From Rhodobacterales bacterium (GTDB lineage Bacteria > Pseudomonadota > Alphaproteobacteria > Rhodobacterales > Rhodobacteraceae): a DNA stretch of 64,000 nucleotides. How positions within the stretch are numbered: the stretch's first letter is position 1; each line of letters starts with the position of its first letter. Positions 52,810 through 61,182 of the stretch are shown one piece after another. The position numbers and the translations under genes are program-made. Where the stretch lies: NCBI GenBank assembly GCA_025362795.1, contig JANYFE010000034.1, positions 22,050 to 86,049 of the forward strand, given 5' to 3'. The notes under the pieces are model-generated. The model ran no database searches. It worked only from the letters and a program-made list of their open reading frames with translations, and was not told where the DNA came from.

Positions 52810-53595
52810 TCAGCGGCAGGCGTGACTGTCGTGGGTGACGAGGACCGGGACGGGGCCGGAAAGGTCGGCCTGTTGGTAGCGGCTTTGCTTTAGCCCCCGG
52901 CACAGCGAGCCGGAGAATTCCATGTTGATCCGCACCGATCGCAGCAGGCCCATATACAGGGGGTAGTCGGCGATCGGCGTGCCCTGCCAAGTCGGGAATG
53001 CGGGATCGGCGGCGGTGAGGGCCAGTTGTTTGTCGGACAGGATGGCGAGGTAGCGGGCCTTTTGCCGGGCATTTTCGGGGTCGTCCAGTGCGATGGCGTC
53101 CAGCAGGCCGCGCGGCATGGCGGTAATTTCGGCGGGCAGGAAACCCATGGCGATCAGGGCTTTGATCACCACCTCTTGCCGCCGCTGGAAGGCCTTGATG
53201 TCGAACTTTTCTCGCAACGCCTCCAGATTTTCGCCGGGGTGCAGACCTTCGAACACCGTGCCAAAACTGGCACCTGAATTGATGGCGGCATTCATTTCGT
53301 CGGCGGCCATGTGGTCTTGCAGCGTCACCACGGCTTGCCCGACCCAAGGCAGGATTTCCACCTGTCGTTTGATGTCTGCCGCCATGAGGAAGGCGAAGTT
53401 GGGGGAACACCAGTAGGTTGGCAGGCGAAAGCTGATGTGGACGGTGCTGGAGTTCTGCGCCTGCGGCCAGTTGATCGACACCGCCTCGATGAAACCCATG
53501 TCGGTCACGGGTTCATCAAGTTCGGGGTCCATCACGAGGTCCAGCCGCGCCCACACCTGGTTGAGTTGAGCGTCGTCCAAGTGGGGCGCGGTCAT
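52810..53595 (-). CDS. MIP18/DUF59-type metal-sulfur cluster assembly-related protein
   Basis: A 261-residue protein with an N-terminal MIP18-family (DUF59) domain (residues about 8-110: VMDPELDEPVTDMGFI, RLPTYWCSPNFAFLMAADI), including the conserved Cys in WCSP. The C-terminal 150 residues are specific to homologues in monooxygenase clusters. MIP18 domains assist Fe-S or iron-centre assembly, so a role in maturing the di-iron hydroxylase or the reductase is inferred. It starts just after the amidohydrolase stop (TAATCCCATG). Confidence 0.85.
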   Translation of the reverse strand: MTAPHLDDAQLNQVWARLDLVMDPELDEPVTDMGFIEAVSINWPQAQNSSTVHISFRLPTYWCSPNFAFLMAADIKRQVEILPWVGQAVVTLQDHMAADEMNAAINSGASFGTVFEGLHPGENLEALREKFDIKAFQRRQEVVIKALIAMGFLPAEITAMPRGLLDAIALDDPENARQKARYLAILSDKQLALTAADPAFPTWQGTPIADYPLYMGLLRSVRINMEFSGSLCRGLKQSRYQQADLSGPVPVLVTHDSHACR

Positions 53596-53599
53596 GGGA

Positions 53600-54625
53600 T
53601 TACTCCGCCGCGATCGACATGGGGTGGGCGCTGAATTCAGCTTTCCGCGCCGCCACGTCGATGTTGTAAAGCCGTGCCGCGTTCAGGCCGAGGATCTTTT
53701 CCTTGATCTCGTCCGTCAGTTGCACGCCACCGCGTTCGGCCGAAATATCCTCGGGGATCTGATAGGCCCAGAGTTTCTCGACCAGCCATTTCGGCGTCCA
53801 GATCGCGTAGTCAGACCCGAACAGGATCTTCTCTGGCCCGATCCACCACAACAATTCCGCAATGACTTCCCCGAAATAGCGCGGGCGGGAATGGATGAAG
53901 GGCAGCGCCACCGCCAGACCGCCGTAAACGTTGGTTTCCTGCGTGGCGATCCAGCAGAAATCGTCCAGACGCGGCAGGCCGCAATGTTCGATGATCCAGT
54001 TCAGGTTCTGGAAATCGGTCGCGGCGTAGTCCACGTCATGCACATCAAACGCATCCTTGTTCAAGGGGATGATCGTCGGGCCCTTGTGAACATGGATGTT
54101 CTTGATGCCCAGCTTGTCGCACAACTCAAAGCACTTGTACGCGGCGGGGTCGTTCAGCTTCCACCCTTTGGAATTACCATTCCATTCGGCGGTGTACATC
54201 TTCACCCCCTTGATGTCATAGGTTTCCTTCATGAAGTGGATGTATTCCAAGGCTTTTTCGCCATCGCGCGGGTCAAACGATCCGTTGACGATAAAGCGGT
54301 TGGGATACTTTTTGGCCACCGTCGCATTGCGTTCGATGGTGTTGAAGCCGTTCTTGTAGAAATCCTTGAGGTAGGTCGAATTCAGGATCGCCATGTCATC
54401 CGGCCCGTCGATGAACAGGTCGTTGTAAAGATCGGCTTCGGTGTATTTTTCAAACTTTGCCTTGGCCCAAAGCTGGTCTTTCGGGCTGAGATTGGTGTGG
54501 TAGGCGTAGAAACATTCGATGAACTGCTTGCCGTGGATGTTCTTTTGATTTTCGGGGCTGCCATCCCAGAAATGGGTGTGGCCATCCAGCACGAAAATCT
54601 CTTTGCCTTCGGGGGTTACGTACAT
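53600..54625 (-). CDS. amidohydrolase family protein of the propane monooxygenase cluster
   Basis: A 341-residue amidohydrolase_2 (TIM-barrel) protein. It has the N-terminal metal motif DGHTHFWDG (HxH), a second His in KNIHVHKGP, a WIIEHCGLPRLDDF segment and a late Asp in KILFGSDYAIW. Homologues occupy this position in actinobacterial prm/mim operons, where they are required for, or linked to, activity; the reaction is unknown. AGAGG precedes the ATG at 54625. Decarboxylase-type chemistry is also known in this superfamily. Confidence 0.88.
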   Translation of the reverse strand: MYVTPEGKEIFVLDGHTHFWDGSPENQKNIHGKQFIECFYAYHTNLSPKDQLWAKAKFEKYTEADLYNDLFIDGPDDMAILNSTYLKDFYKNGFNTIERNATVAKKYPNRFIVNGSFDPRDGEKALEYIHFMKETYDIKGVKMYTAEWNGNSKGWKLNDPAAYKCFELCDKLGIKNIHVHKGPTIIPLNKDAFDVHDVDYAATDFQNLNWIIEHCGLPRLDDFCWIATQETNVYGGLAVALPFIHSRPRYFGEVIAELLWWIGPEKILFGSDYAIWTPKWLVEKLWAYQIPEDISAERGGVQLTDEIKEKILGLNAARLYNIDVAARKAEFSAHPMSIAAE

Positions 54626-54680
54626 TTTGGTGCCTCTGGGTATGGGTTGGCGGCGCGAGGTTGCCCCGGCGCCCGGTTGG

Positions 54681-55049
54681 TCAGATGAATTCCAGCATCT
54701 CGTTCATGTCACCGAACAGGATCACGGTGTTGTCGTCGGTGCGCACCATGCGGCCATAGTGGGTCGACGAGTTCACCTCGAACAGTTCCGCCGTCATCGG
54801 GCGACCCAGGAATTCGCTGATCTCGTCCATCTTGAAGATCAGCTTGCCGTTGCCGTCGATGCGGATCAGGGCGGGGTTATACGTCACCGTCACCCCGGGC
54901 TTCTGGTCCATGAATTCGGCGATGGCGCGGGCCTCGACCGAATCTGACATGGTCACACCACATTGATGCGAAACGGTTTTCTCGAAGGTGATGTCTTTCA
55001 TCGCCTTGAAGATGTTGTCGTGCGAATTGTCGCGAGCAACGTTTGACAT
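54681..55049 (-). CDS. prmD: di-iron monooxygenase coupling/regulatory protein
   Basis: A 122-residue effector of the MmoB/DmpM family. It has no cofactor motif; the core (NCGVTMSDSVEARAIAEF-like region, VTYNPALIRIDGNGKLIF) matches the family. It binds the hydroxylase and tunes its oxygen activation. AAAGGAAA precedes the ATG. It lies 12 bp after prmC and 55 bp before the amidohydrolase gene. Confidence 0.92.
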   Translation of the reverse strand: MSNVARDNSHDNIFKAMKDITFEKTVSHQCGVTMSDSVEARAIAEFMDQKPGVTVTYNPALIRIDGNGKLIFKMDEISEFLGRPMTAELFEVNSSTHYGRMVRTDDNTVILFGDMNEMLEFI

Positions 55050-55061
55050 GGGGGTTTCCTT

Positions 55062-56120
55062 TCAGCGGGACAGGTTGAGTTCGGCCAGTATCTTGGCGAA
55101 CCGCTCTTCAGACACCGCGCGGGCCTCTTCAAAGCTGACAGGTTTGGAATGCGGCTTGGACCAGATCGGTTGCAGCTGCTTGGCGGCCTTGTCGGCCAAG
55201 GCGGCGTGTTTCATCACCCAGCCCTGGAACAGCTTGCGGTTCTGGGCGCCGAATTTCTCGTCATTGGCCAAAAGGTAGATCAGGTCGATTGTGTTGGCCA
55301 AGTTACGTTCGTAGTCGCCTTCAGCGGCTGCGATGACAGAGGGGGTCATGAAGTCGTTGTTGGCCGCCCCGAACTGCATGAGGAAACCGGAGCGGAACAA
55401 TTCACCGACCAAGGGTTCAAACACGAGGTTGGTGGCGAAATACTGTTCCAGATAGTCGGTGGCGCCCATGATGGACTCGACGGCCTCGCGGGTGCCCTGC
55501 CACGTCGGGTCCTCCAGCCAAGTGGTCTTGCCGATTTCGTCATCCCAACCGGCGATATCCATGCCAATCTCGGCCAGATACAGCGTGATGTCCTGCGCCA
55601 GACGCAGCTTGTAGCTGGAATTGGTCAACGTGGCGTTGTTGATCATCTGGGTATAGCCATAGCGCTGTGCTTGCATCAGCGAGGTGCCAAGGCCGAATTC
55701 CGCGTGCTTCCACGCGCCAAGATGCTTTTGCAGCGTCTTGCCCCAGGTGGCGTCAAAGGCGTTTTGGGCACCGGATTTGCGGCCATTGGCGATGACGGCC
55801 TGCACCATCACCTCGATGCGCGACTGGCGTTGGTAGTGGGTGCGTTCCCATTCCTGATCGGGGGCGCGGAAGGCGTGCCAGTTGCTGCTCATCGCCTGAG
55901 TGCTGTCTTTTTCGTAGGCACCCTTGCCGTTCGGGAAGGCGATGATCCAGTTCTGGATCAGATAGCGTTCCGGGTCCGGCTGCACATCCACCGTGACGTC
56001 TTCATAATGGGTGGCGCGCTTGGCGCGGGGTTCGAAGTAGCGGTATTTGCGGCTTTCGCTGTCGGCGAATATCGCGGCACCTGCGGCACCTGAGCCGACC
56101 GAACTTGATGTGGCAACCAT
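55062..56120 (-). CDS. prmC: soluble di-iron monooxygenase hydroxylase, beta subunit
   Basis: A 352-residue small hydroxylase subunit with the ferritin-like fold but without the iron ligands, as expected. Recognisable segments are RYFEPRAKRATHYEDVTVDVQPDPERYL at the start (the first 20 residues are Ala/Ser-rich and variable) and EPLVGELFRSGFLMQFGAANND near residue 235. It pairs with PrmA as an alpha2beta2 core. AAGGGAGAG precedes the ATG at 56120. Confidence 0.93.
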   Translation of the reverse strand: MVATSSSVGSGAAGAAIFADSESRKYRYFEPRAKRATHYEDVTVDVQPDPERYLIQNWIIAFPNGKGAYEKDSTQAMSSNWHAFRAPDQEWERTHYQRQSRIEVMVQAVIANGRKSGAQNAFDATWGKTLQKHLGAWKHAEFGLGTSLMQAQRYGYTQMINNATLTNSSYKLRLAQDITLYLAEIGMDIAGWDDEIGKTTWLEDPTWQGTREAVESIMGATDYLEQYFATNLVFEPLVGELFRSGFLMQFGAANNDFMTPSVIAAAEGDYERNLANTIDLIYLLANDEKFGAQNRKLFQGWVMKHAALADKAAKQLQPIWSKPHSKPVSFEEARAVSEERFAKILAELNLSR

Positions 56121-56158
56121 GTCTCTCTCCCTTGTGGTGGGGTTTTAACCCCTTGGTA

Positions 56159-57226
56159 TCAATGCGCTTTGATAGGCTGAGGCGCGGTGGACGGCGTAAA
56201 CTTGTCGTAGAAGGTGCGCTCTGGGTCGAAGTCGAGCATGAACAGAACCGGGCTGAGCGCGTCGATCATCGGCGGCGGACCGCAGGCATAGGCATCGCCC
56301 GCGCCGTCAATCCCCAGCCGTTTGAGTTCCGAGCCGACCACCTGATGGACAAAGCCCTGGGCGCCCTGCCAGTCGGCATCGTCGCCTGCATGGGACAGGA
56401 CGGGGGTGAAGGTGACGTGCGGATGGGCGGCGGTGATGGCGGCGATTTGGGGCAGATAGAACAGATCGGCCTGGGTTCTAGCGCCGTAGAAGAAATGCAC
56501 CGGGCGATCCTCGCCGCTGGCGATGTGGTCGTGCAGGATCGACCAGATCGGCGACATGCCCGACCCTGCGGCGACCAGCACTATCGGTCCTTTGCGTCCT
56601 TCACGGCGGAAGCAACTGCCGTAGGGTCCGCGGACGGTAACGCTGGCGCCGACTTCGATTCCGCCGGCGTCGAGTTCACTTGAGAACTTTCCATCGGGGT
56701 ATTTCTTGATGATGAATTTGAGGTTTTGGGTTTGGTCCGGCGTATTTGCCATGGAGAACGAGCGCGTAATCTCCTCCCCATCTTTGGTCCTGACGGTGAT
56801 GTCGACATATTGCCCGGCCCAGAATTTGATCGGCGTTTCCAGCTTGATCTCGATTGCACGGATATCGTGGGTCAGGTTGTCTTTCGCAGTGATGCGACCC
56901 TTGAAGTCCTTGACGGCAATGGATTTCGACAAAAGCTCCTCGTCGAAGTTCAAGAGTTCGATCACCAGATCTTCGGTGGCCAGTGACCGGCAGAGCAATA
57001 TCCCGCCATTCTCACGCTCGGGATCCGACAGCGCGAAAGTCGAGTATTTCAGCAATTCGACATCGCCTTCGACCAGGTTGCATTTGCAGGCCGAACACTG
57101 GCCTTCCTTGCAGCCATGCGGTAGCGAGATGCCCTGACGGAAAGCGGCGTTCAGCACGGTTTCGCCGGTTTCGACCTCGAATTCGACCCCGACGGGCTCC
57201 AATCGAACGGTGAAGGTTTCTGACAT
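56159..57226 (-). CDS. prmB: monooxygenase reductase (2Fe-2S/FAD)
   Basis: A 355-residue NADH reductase. The plant-type ferredoxin domain has C39, C44, C47 and C79. The FAD domain carries RSFSMAN (about residue 135), and the NAD domain VLVAAGSGMSPIWSIL near residue 215, ending with ACGPPPMID. It passes electrons from NADH to the hydroxylase. It follows prmA by 96 bp, a gap that contains a strong hairpin. Confidence 0.95.
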   Translation of the reverse strand: MSETFTVRLEPVGVEFEVETGETVLNAAFRQGISLPHGCKEGQCSACKCNLVEGDVELLKYSTFALSDPERENGGILLCRSLATEDLVIELLNFDEELLSKSIAVKDFKGRITAKDNLTHDIRAIEIKLETPIKFWAGQYVDITVRTKDGEEITRSFSMANTPDQTQNLKFIIKKYPDGKFSSELDAGGIEVGASVTVRGPYGSCFRREGRKGPIVLVAAGSGMSPIWSILHDHIASGEDRPVHFFYGARTQADLFYLPQIAAITAAHPHVTFTPVLSHAGDDADWQGAQGFVHQVVGSELKRLGIDGAGDAYACGPPPMIDALSPVLFMLDFDPERTFYDKFTPSTAPQPIKAH

Positions 57227-57289
57227 CTGCGGGTACCTTTTCAGGGTATGACTTCTGGCCCGGCTCCCATGAGGGCCGGCTTTGAGGTG

Positions 57290-57312
57290 GTGGGCCGGAA
57301 TGTCCGGCCCAC
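57290..57312 (-). promoter_or_regulatory. strong intercistronic hairpin between prmA and prmB
   Basis: GTGGGCCGGA, a 3-nt loop and TCCGGCCCAC form a perfect 10-bp stem 10 nt after the prmA stop. No T-run follows, so it is unlikely to stop transcription. A second weaker GGCCC/GGGCC pairing lies just downstream in the transcript. Confidence 0.65.
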
Positions 57313-57322
57313 GCTTAGACGT

Positions 57323-58990
57323 TTAGTTGCAGGGGTTGATCGTGAACCCCTTGGCATAGTCGGCGAGGTGCGCCTTGCGGGTCGCCTCATCCATGCCGCG
57401 CAGGGTGATCAGCGGCGACCCCAACGTGTTGCCGCGCACGTGGTCCAGCGTCCACATGTCCTTGTCGTCGAACCGCAGATGCGGTTGCGGGATCAGGGTC
57501 TTGCCATCCGAACGCACGAAGTTCAGATCGACAATCGCATCGGCCAAATCAACGCCGTGATACAGCGTTTCCCATTCGCGCTTGCCGGAGAAGCGGCCCA
57601 TCGCGGGGGTCGGACGGCCCTGATATTCGTCTGCGAAGGCCTCTACCGCGGTCCAGCGGTCGATTTCATGGGCAAACGTGTGCAACTGCCCGTCGATTTC
57701 GTCGACCACCATATCCTCGCGGATCAGGCAGGGCACCAGGCACGACCAGCAACGATGCGGATAGACATAGCCCACATCGGCGTTGAACGTGATCACCTGC
57801 TGACCGGGCTTGGACAGTTTGGCATACCATTTCCAGAAGTCGCCGAACTCGGCATACCAGCCCGGATATTTATGCTCGAACCATTCGAAGTCTTTTTCGG
57901 TCTGCGCTTCGATCCGCCAGAAGTTCACCGGCCAGCCGACCGCAAAGAACTGCCCCACCTTGTGGACATAGTTCTTTTTGGTGATCCGCTCCCATGCCAT
58001 CGTCACGTCATCATGGTGGATCTTGATGCCGTACTTTTCCATCGGCAGCATGTAGGTGCGGTAGTAGTCTTCATAGACCCAGCGATGCCACATCTCGGCA
58101 TAGCTTTCCTTGTTCTTGTCGCGGTCGGTGGTGCCGTATTCGATGAATGTCCCGATCGCCGCATCGACGATGGCATGGTTCTGCCAGAAGGCATATTTCA
58201 TGTCGCGTTCGATAAGCTGGTGGTTTTCGGGTTCTTTCAGCGCGGCCATCATGAGCGAGTGGCCGTTGCCGATATGGCGGGATTCGTCGGATTGCACTGA
58301 CAGGAACACCGTGGGCAAGGCATAGTCGCCGTTGCGGGCGGCTTCGGACGGCATGGCAACAAACAGCGTATTGGTGAACGCGGTTTCGGCCACGACGGTC
58401 AGGTACATGCAGGCCGCCGTCATCGCGTCGCCGGTCAGGAAGCCTTCGCCGAACTGACGCCCGATGGTGGTGGCATAGCATTTCCCGAACGCCTCTTCGG
58501 TAATGTCAAAGCCAGCCGGGTCGATGTAGTTTTCCATATACCACTTTTTCAGGTTCATCTGAATGGTGGAGTGGCGGAATTCATCGACCATCTGCATGGT
58601 AAAGCCGGTGCGCAGGTCTTCACCCGGTGCCAGACGGCTGACCATTGCCATCGAGCGGGCCGCCGAGATTTCCGGGAAGGGGATGATCGCGAGGAACAGC
58701 TTCATCCATTCGACCCAGCGCGGTTCCACATTGCGGAACATGTCGCCACGCAGGGCGGCATCAAGGGCACCGTAAACCCGGTTGTCTTTCTCTTCTTGCA
58801 TCGAGAAATACGACCGCAGCACCTGCTTCATCGGATCGCGCGGCGCTTTGGTGATCTTGTAGTCGGTAGGATAGGTCATCGCTTCCTGAACGTAGGAAGG
58901 ATTCCAGCCCAGATCAGCGCATTTCTTGGTGGCATCAGCCACCGAAATGCCTTTCTGTGCCGTAATCTTGTTGAGTGTCAGAGTTGACAT
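57323..58990 (-). CDS. prmA: soluble di-iron monooxygenase hydroxylase, alpha subunit (propane/phenol type)
   Basis: A 555-residue large hydroxylase subunit. All six di-iron ligands can be placed: E107 (PFPEISA), E137 and H140 (DEFRH), E202 (VAETAF), E236 and H239 (DESRH). The length and operon order (alpha, reductase, beta, coupling protein) fit the propane/phenol-oxidising actinobacterial group (PrmA/MimA), not methane or toluene monooxygenases. It hydroxylates a short alkane, ketone or phenol at the expense of O2 and NADH; which one cannot be told from sequence. It is the first gene of the operon; AAGGTGAG lies upstream of the ATG. Confidence 0.93.
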   Translation of the reverse strand: MSTLTLNKITAQKGISVADATKKCADLGWNPSYVQEAMTYPTDYKITKAPRDPMKQVLRSYFSMQEEKDNRVYGALDAALRGDMFRNVEPRWVEWMKLFLAIIPFPEISAARSMAMVSRLAPGEDLRTGFTMQMVDEFRHSTIQMNLKKWYMENYIDPAGFDITEEAFGKCYATTIGRQFGEGFLTGDAMTAACMYLTVVAETAFTNTLFVAMPSEAARNGDYALPTVFLSVQSDESRHIGNGHSLMMAALKEPENHQLIERDMKYAFWQNHAIVDAAIGTFIEYGTTDRDKNKESYAEMWHRWVYEDYYRTYMLPMEKYGIKIHHDDVTMAWERITKKNYVHKVGQFFAVGWPVNFWRIEAQTEKDFEWFEHKYPGWYAEFGDFWKWYAKLSKPGQQVITFNADVGYVYPHRCWSCLVPCLIREDMVVDEIDGQLHTFAHEIDRWTAVEAFADEYQGRPTPAMGRFSGKREWETLYHGVDLADAIVDLNFVRSDGKTLIPQPHLRFDDKDMWTLDHVRGNTLGSPLITLRGMDEATRKAHLADYAKGFTINPCN

Positions 58991-59347
58991 TGTTGCTCAC
59001 CTTTTTGGTTAAGGTTGATGTGGGCACGACAGCCGGCAAAGGTCAGAGAACTGCATTTCGCAGCCATCCAATGCGCCGGATCAAATCCACATTTGGTGAA
59101 TTTCATTCGCAACGCAGGCCTCCCTTCCTTCGTTCTTGGGCCTCCGCAGATTTGCCGCGGCGGTCTAATTTTATTCGATGAGGCAGAGTAGGGCCGGAAA
59201 TTCGCTGCGGCCAAACGGATAATTTTCTGTAACGAACGGCTACGCTTTGTAACAGAAAGTTACGTTTTACGTTTCTGTCGCAATCTTTTCGGGGGACGTT
59301 ACGCTTGCACGAGCGGATGAAAACATCGGTATCCCCGGAGCATTCAA
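58991..59347. promoter_or_regulatory. divergent control region of the monooxygenase operon and the coiled-coil/WD40 operon
   Basis: This 357-bp region has no gene. It contains tandem palindromes at 59229-59263 (listed separately) and a further GTTACGC at 59298-59304. On the minus strand TAAAAT (59173-59168) could be a -10 element; the palindromes would then be centred about 75 and 95 bp upstream of initiation, a usual activator distance. No convincing -24/-12 element was found on the minus strand. The implied leader before prmA is about 170 nt. Confidence 0.5.
59229..59263. promoter_or_regulatory. two tandem GTAAC-N5-G(C/T)TAC palindromes, candidate activator sites
   Basis: Site 1 is GTAAC-GAACG-GCTAC (59229-59243). 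Site 2 is GTAAC-AGAAA-GTTAC (59249-59263), a perfect inverted repeat. Their starts are exactly 20 bp apart, about two helical turns. A third copy lies at 61051-61065. A Fis-type activator gene is 2.5 kb away. Confidence 0.65.
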
Positions 59348-59671
59348 GTGGCTGATGCAGAGGCTTTTTCTGGGAGGATGGGCGATCTGCAGAAGTTGCG
59401 GGTGACGGTGGTGATTCTGATCAGTCAGGAGAATTCCAAGCTGCTGAGCCGCCGCCAGCGGGTGGCGGGCAAAGAGATCGAAGTGATGTGTGCCGAGCGG
59501 GATCTGGAGCAGGGCGGCGGTACACCTGCCCATCAGGAACAGCTGGAAGCGCTTTATAGCGAGGACACTGCGATGCGGGCGGCTTTGAGCGAAACCGAAA
59601 CGGAAATCGCCAAGCTGGAGGCGCTGATGGCCAAGATCGACGCCGACATTGCCGCGCTGTGTCAAAGCTAA
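59348..59671 (+). CDS. small coiled-coil protein of unknown function
   Basis: A 107-residue protein I do not recognise. The C-terminal half is a long heptad-patterned helix (HQEQLEALYSEDTAMRAALS, then ETEIAKLEALMAKIDADIAAL), likely a coiled coil. The N-terminal half includes a hydrophobic VTVVILISQEN strand. The start is a GTG at 59348 with CGGAG upstream; an ATG 30 nt downstream in frame is possible. It is the first gene of a plus-strand operon, divergent from prmA and sharing its control region; 27 nt separate it from the beta-propeller gene. Confidence 0.72.
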   Translation: MADAEAFSGRMGDLQKLRVTVVILISQENSKLLSRRQRVAGKEIEVMCAERDLEQGGGTPAHQEQLEALYSEDTAMRAALSETETEIAKLEALMAKIDADIAALCQS

Positions 59672-59698
59672 ATGCGCCAATCTTTAAAGGAAATGACC

Positions 59699-60811
59699 AT
59701 GAAAGACGAACGCGCGCATCTGCAACTGTTTGACCTGATCGCCCGCGATTGGCAGGTGCCCGCACCGGTGCAACAGATCACGTTCAATGCCGATGACAGT
59801 GCGGTTGCCTTTGCGGGTGCGGATGGGTCGGTGCACCTTGCTGCCACCGCCGACAAAGCCGCGCCCGGCCTGCGCACGCGGCGCGCGATCGACACCGGAC
59901 GGCTGACGATTGCGCCGCGTGACAAGGCGTTCCTGCCGCTGAAGCCCGCCGATTTCACCGAGGGGCGCAGTTCGGATGTGGTTGCCTTCGGTGCCAGCGG
60001 ATTTGCGTTCGCCAAGTCCACCGGCCGGATCAATACGCTGACGCCCGGCGGAATCGCGGTGCATATGGCGGCGCGGGCACCGGGGGAGATTTCGGCGCTG
60101 GCGGTGACGCCTGATGGGAAAACCGTGGCCTTTGCCAGCGGTGCGATGGTCTATGTCGCAAGCCCGGACGCCACCACGCCGCGCAGCATTCCTGCCGCAA
60201 GCGTGGTGCGGGCGATGGCGTTTTCGCCCGATGGGGCGACGCTTGCCGTGGCCTATGCCAACGGGTTGTCGCGGTGGCCGTTGCAGGGTTTGGACCAGCC
60301 GCCCATCGAGACGCCGCTGACGGGCGTTCCGACCGGCCTGACCTGGAGTTCCGACGGGTTGTGGCTGACCCTGAGCATGGCTGACGGCTTTTATCTGATC
60401 GACACCGCCCGGAACTACGCGACCCCGCGCGGCAATTTCCCATCGCAAGTCCGCAGCGCCGTGTTCAGTCGGCCCACTAACACCGTCGTCGCCTCTGGTG
60501 CGTTCCGGCTGGCGGCATGGGATCTGGCGGATGGCGAGGCGGTGCTGACTGGCAAGCCCGGTCTGGTTCTGGTCAGTGCGGTGGCGACCAGCCCGAACCG
60601 CAATCTGGTGGCGACAGGCTATGCCAATGGCCTGCTGAGCCTGGCCGAGATCGGGCAGCCGTCAGAAATTCTGCTGCGCGAAGACACCGGTGCCGCGATC
60701 ACCGCGATGGCCTGGTCGTCCAATGGCACCTATCTGGCGCTGGCGGGGGCCGACAGCTCTGCCGCTTTGGTCGAATTCCCCGACAGCATGTTCAAAACCT
60801 CAGCCCTGTGA
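59699..60811 (+). CDS. WD40-like beta-propeller protein
   Basis: A 370-residue protein with WD40/quinoprotein-like repeats, for example ISALAVTPDGKTVAFAS, VRAMAFSPDGATLAVAY, PTGLTWSSDGLWLTLS and ITAMAWSSNGTYLALAG, spaced about 40-45 residues. About seven blades can be counted, enough for one propeller. No signal peptide or catalytic motif is visible, so it is probably a cytoplasmic scaffold. The ATG at 59699 has AAAGGA 7 nt upstream; ATGs at 59672 and 59693 are alternatives. It is co-transcribed with the coiled-coil gene and the 71-residue gene. Confidence 0.82.
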   Translation: MKDERAHLQLFDLIARDWQVPAPVQQITFNADDSAVAFAGADGSVHLAATADKAAPGLRTRRAIDTGRLTIAPRDKAFLPLKPADFTEGRSSDVVAFGASGFAFAKSTGRINTLTPGGIAVHMAARAPGEISALAVTPDGKTVAFASGAMVYVASPDATTPRSIPAASVVRAMAFSPDGATLAVAYANGLSRWPLQGLDQPPIETPLTGVPTGLTWSSDGLWLTLSMADGFYLIDTARNYATPRGNFPSQVRSAVFSRPTNTVVASGAFRLAAWDLADGEAVLTGKPGLVLVSAVATSPNRNLVATGYANGLLSLAEIGQPSEILLREDTGAAITAMAWSSNGTYLALAGADSSAALVEFPDSMFKTSAL

Positions 60812-60825
60812 AGGAAACCAAACCC

Positions 60826-61041
60826 ATGTCCGTCCAACCCGCCGCAGAACTGACCGACGAAGAGAAAAGCAAGGACGCCTTCTTTCAGCGCATCGCCCTG
60901 ATTGGCGAGGAAATGATCGCCGCACATGGCCGCGAATTCGCCACCGGCGCGTTCGTTCTGGCGGCGCGCTGGATCAGCGAAGGCCGGATGGGGGCCAAGG
61001 TCAAAGCCCCGGAACCACAGCGCGTACAACGGCCGATCTAG
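60826..61041 (+). CDS. small hypothetical protein
   Basis: A 71-residue protein, mostly helical (EEKSKDAFFQRIALIGEEMI, then ATGAFVLAARWISEGR), with a charged tail. I do not recognise a family. The ATG at 60826 has AAGGAA 9 nt upstream and starts 14 nt after the beta-propeller stop, so it belongs to the same transcript. The longer open frame that runs through here is a shadow of the propeller gene. Confidence 0.7.
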   Translation: MSVQPAAELTDEEKSKDAFFQRIALIGEEMIAAHGREFATGAFVLAARWISEGRMGAKVKAPEPQRVQRPI

Positions 61042-61050
61042 CGCCCGATT

Positions 61051-61065
61051 GTAACGGTTCTTTAC
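61051..61065. promoter_or_regulatory. third GTAAC-N5-TTTAC palindrome, candidate activator site
   Basis: GTAAC-GGTTC-TTTAC matches the two sites at 59229-59263 with one arm mismatch and the same 5-bp spacer; the wider arms TTGTAA/TTACAA (61049-61067) are perfect. It lies 132 bp upstream of the start of the next gene, in an otherwise empty 141-bp gap. Confidence 0.6.
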
Positions 61066-61182
61066 AATTTACCCCGCGTAACGGCGCTATCGTTTGTGAT
61101 GACCCAGAATCGGCACCTTGTGATATTGTGCCCAATTCCTGCGACAATGCGCCACAGCAGCGATCACCGAGGAGACGGCCGC

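Noticed and set aside
59050..59100. Possible -24/-12 promoter for prmA on the minus strand (TGGATT-N5-CGGCG; also TGGCTG with TGCA)
   Set aside because: The first has correct spacing but only about 5 of 12 consensus bases; the second has a spacer one base short. Neither is convincing, and the activator lacks GAFTGA.
61096..61182. Upstream ATG starts for the 158-residue protein
   Set aside because: They lack a ribosome site; the TTG at 61183 has AGGAGA at good distance.
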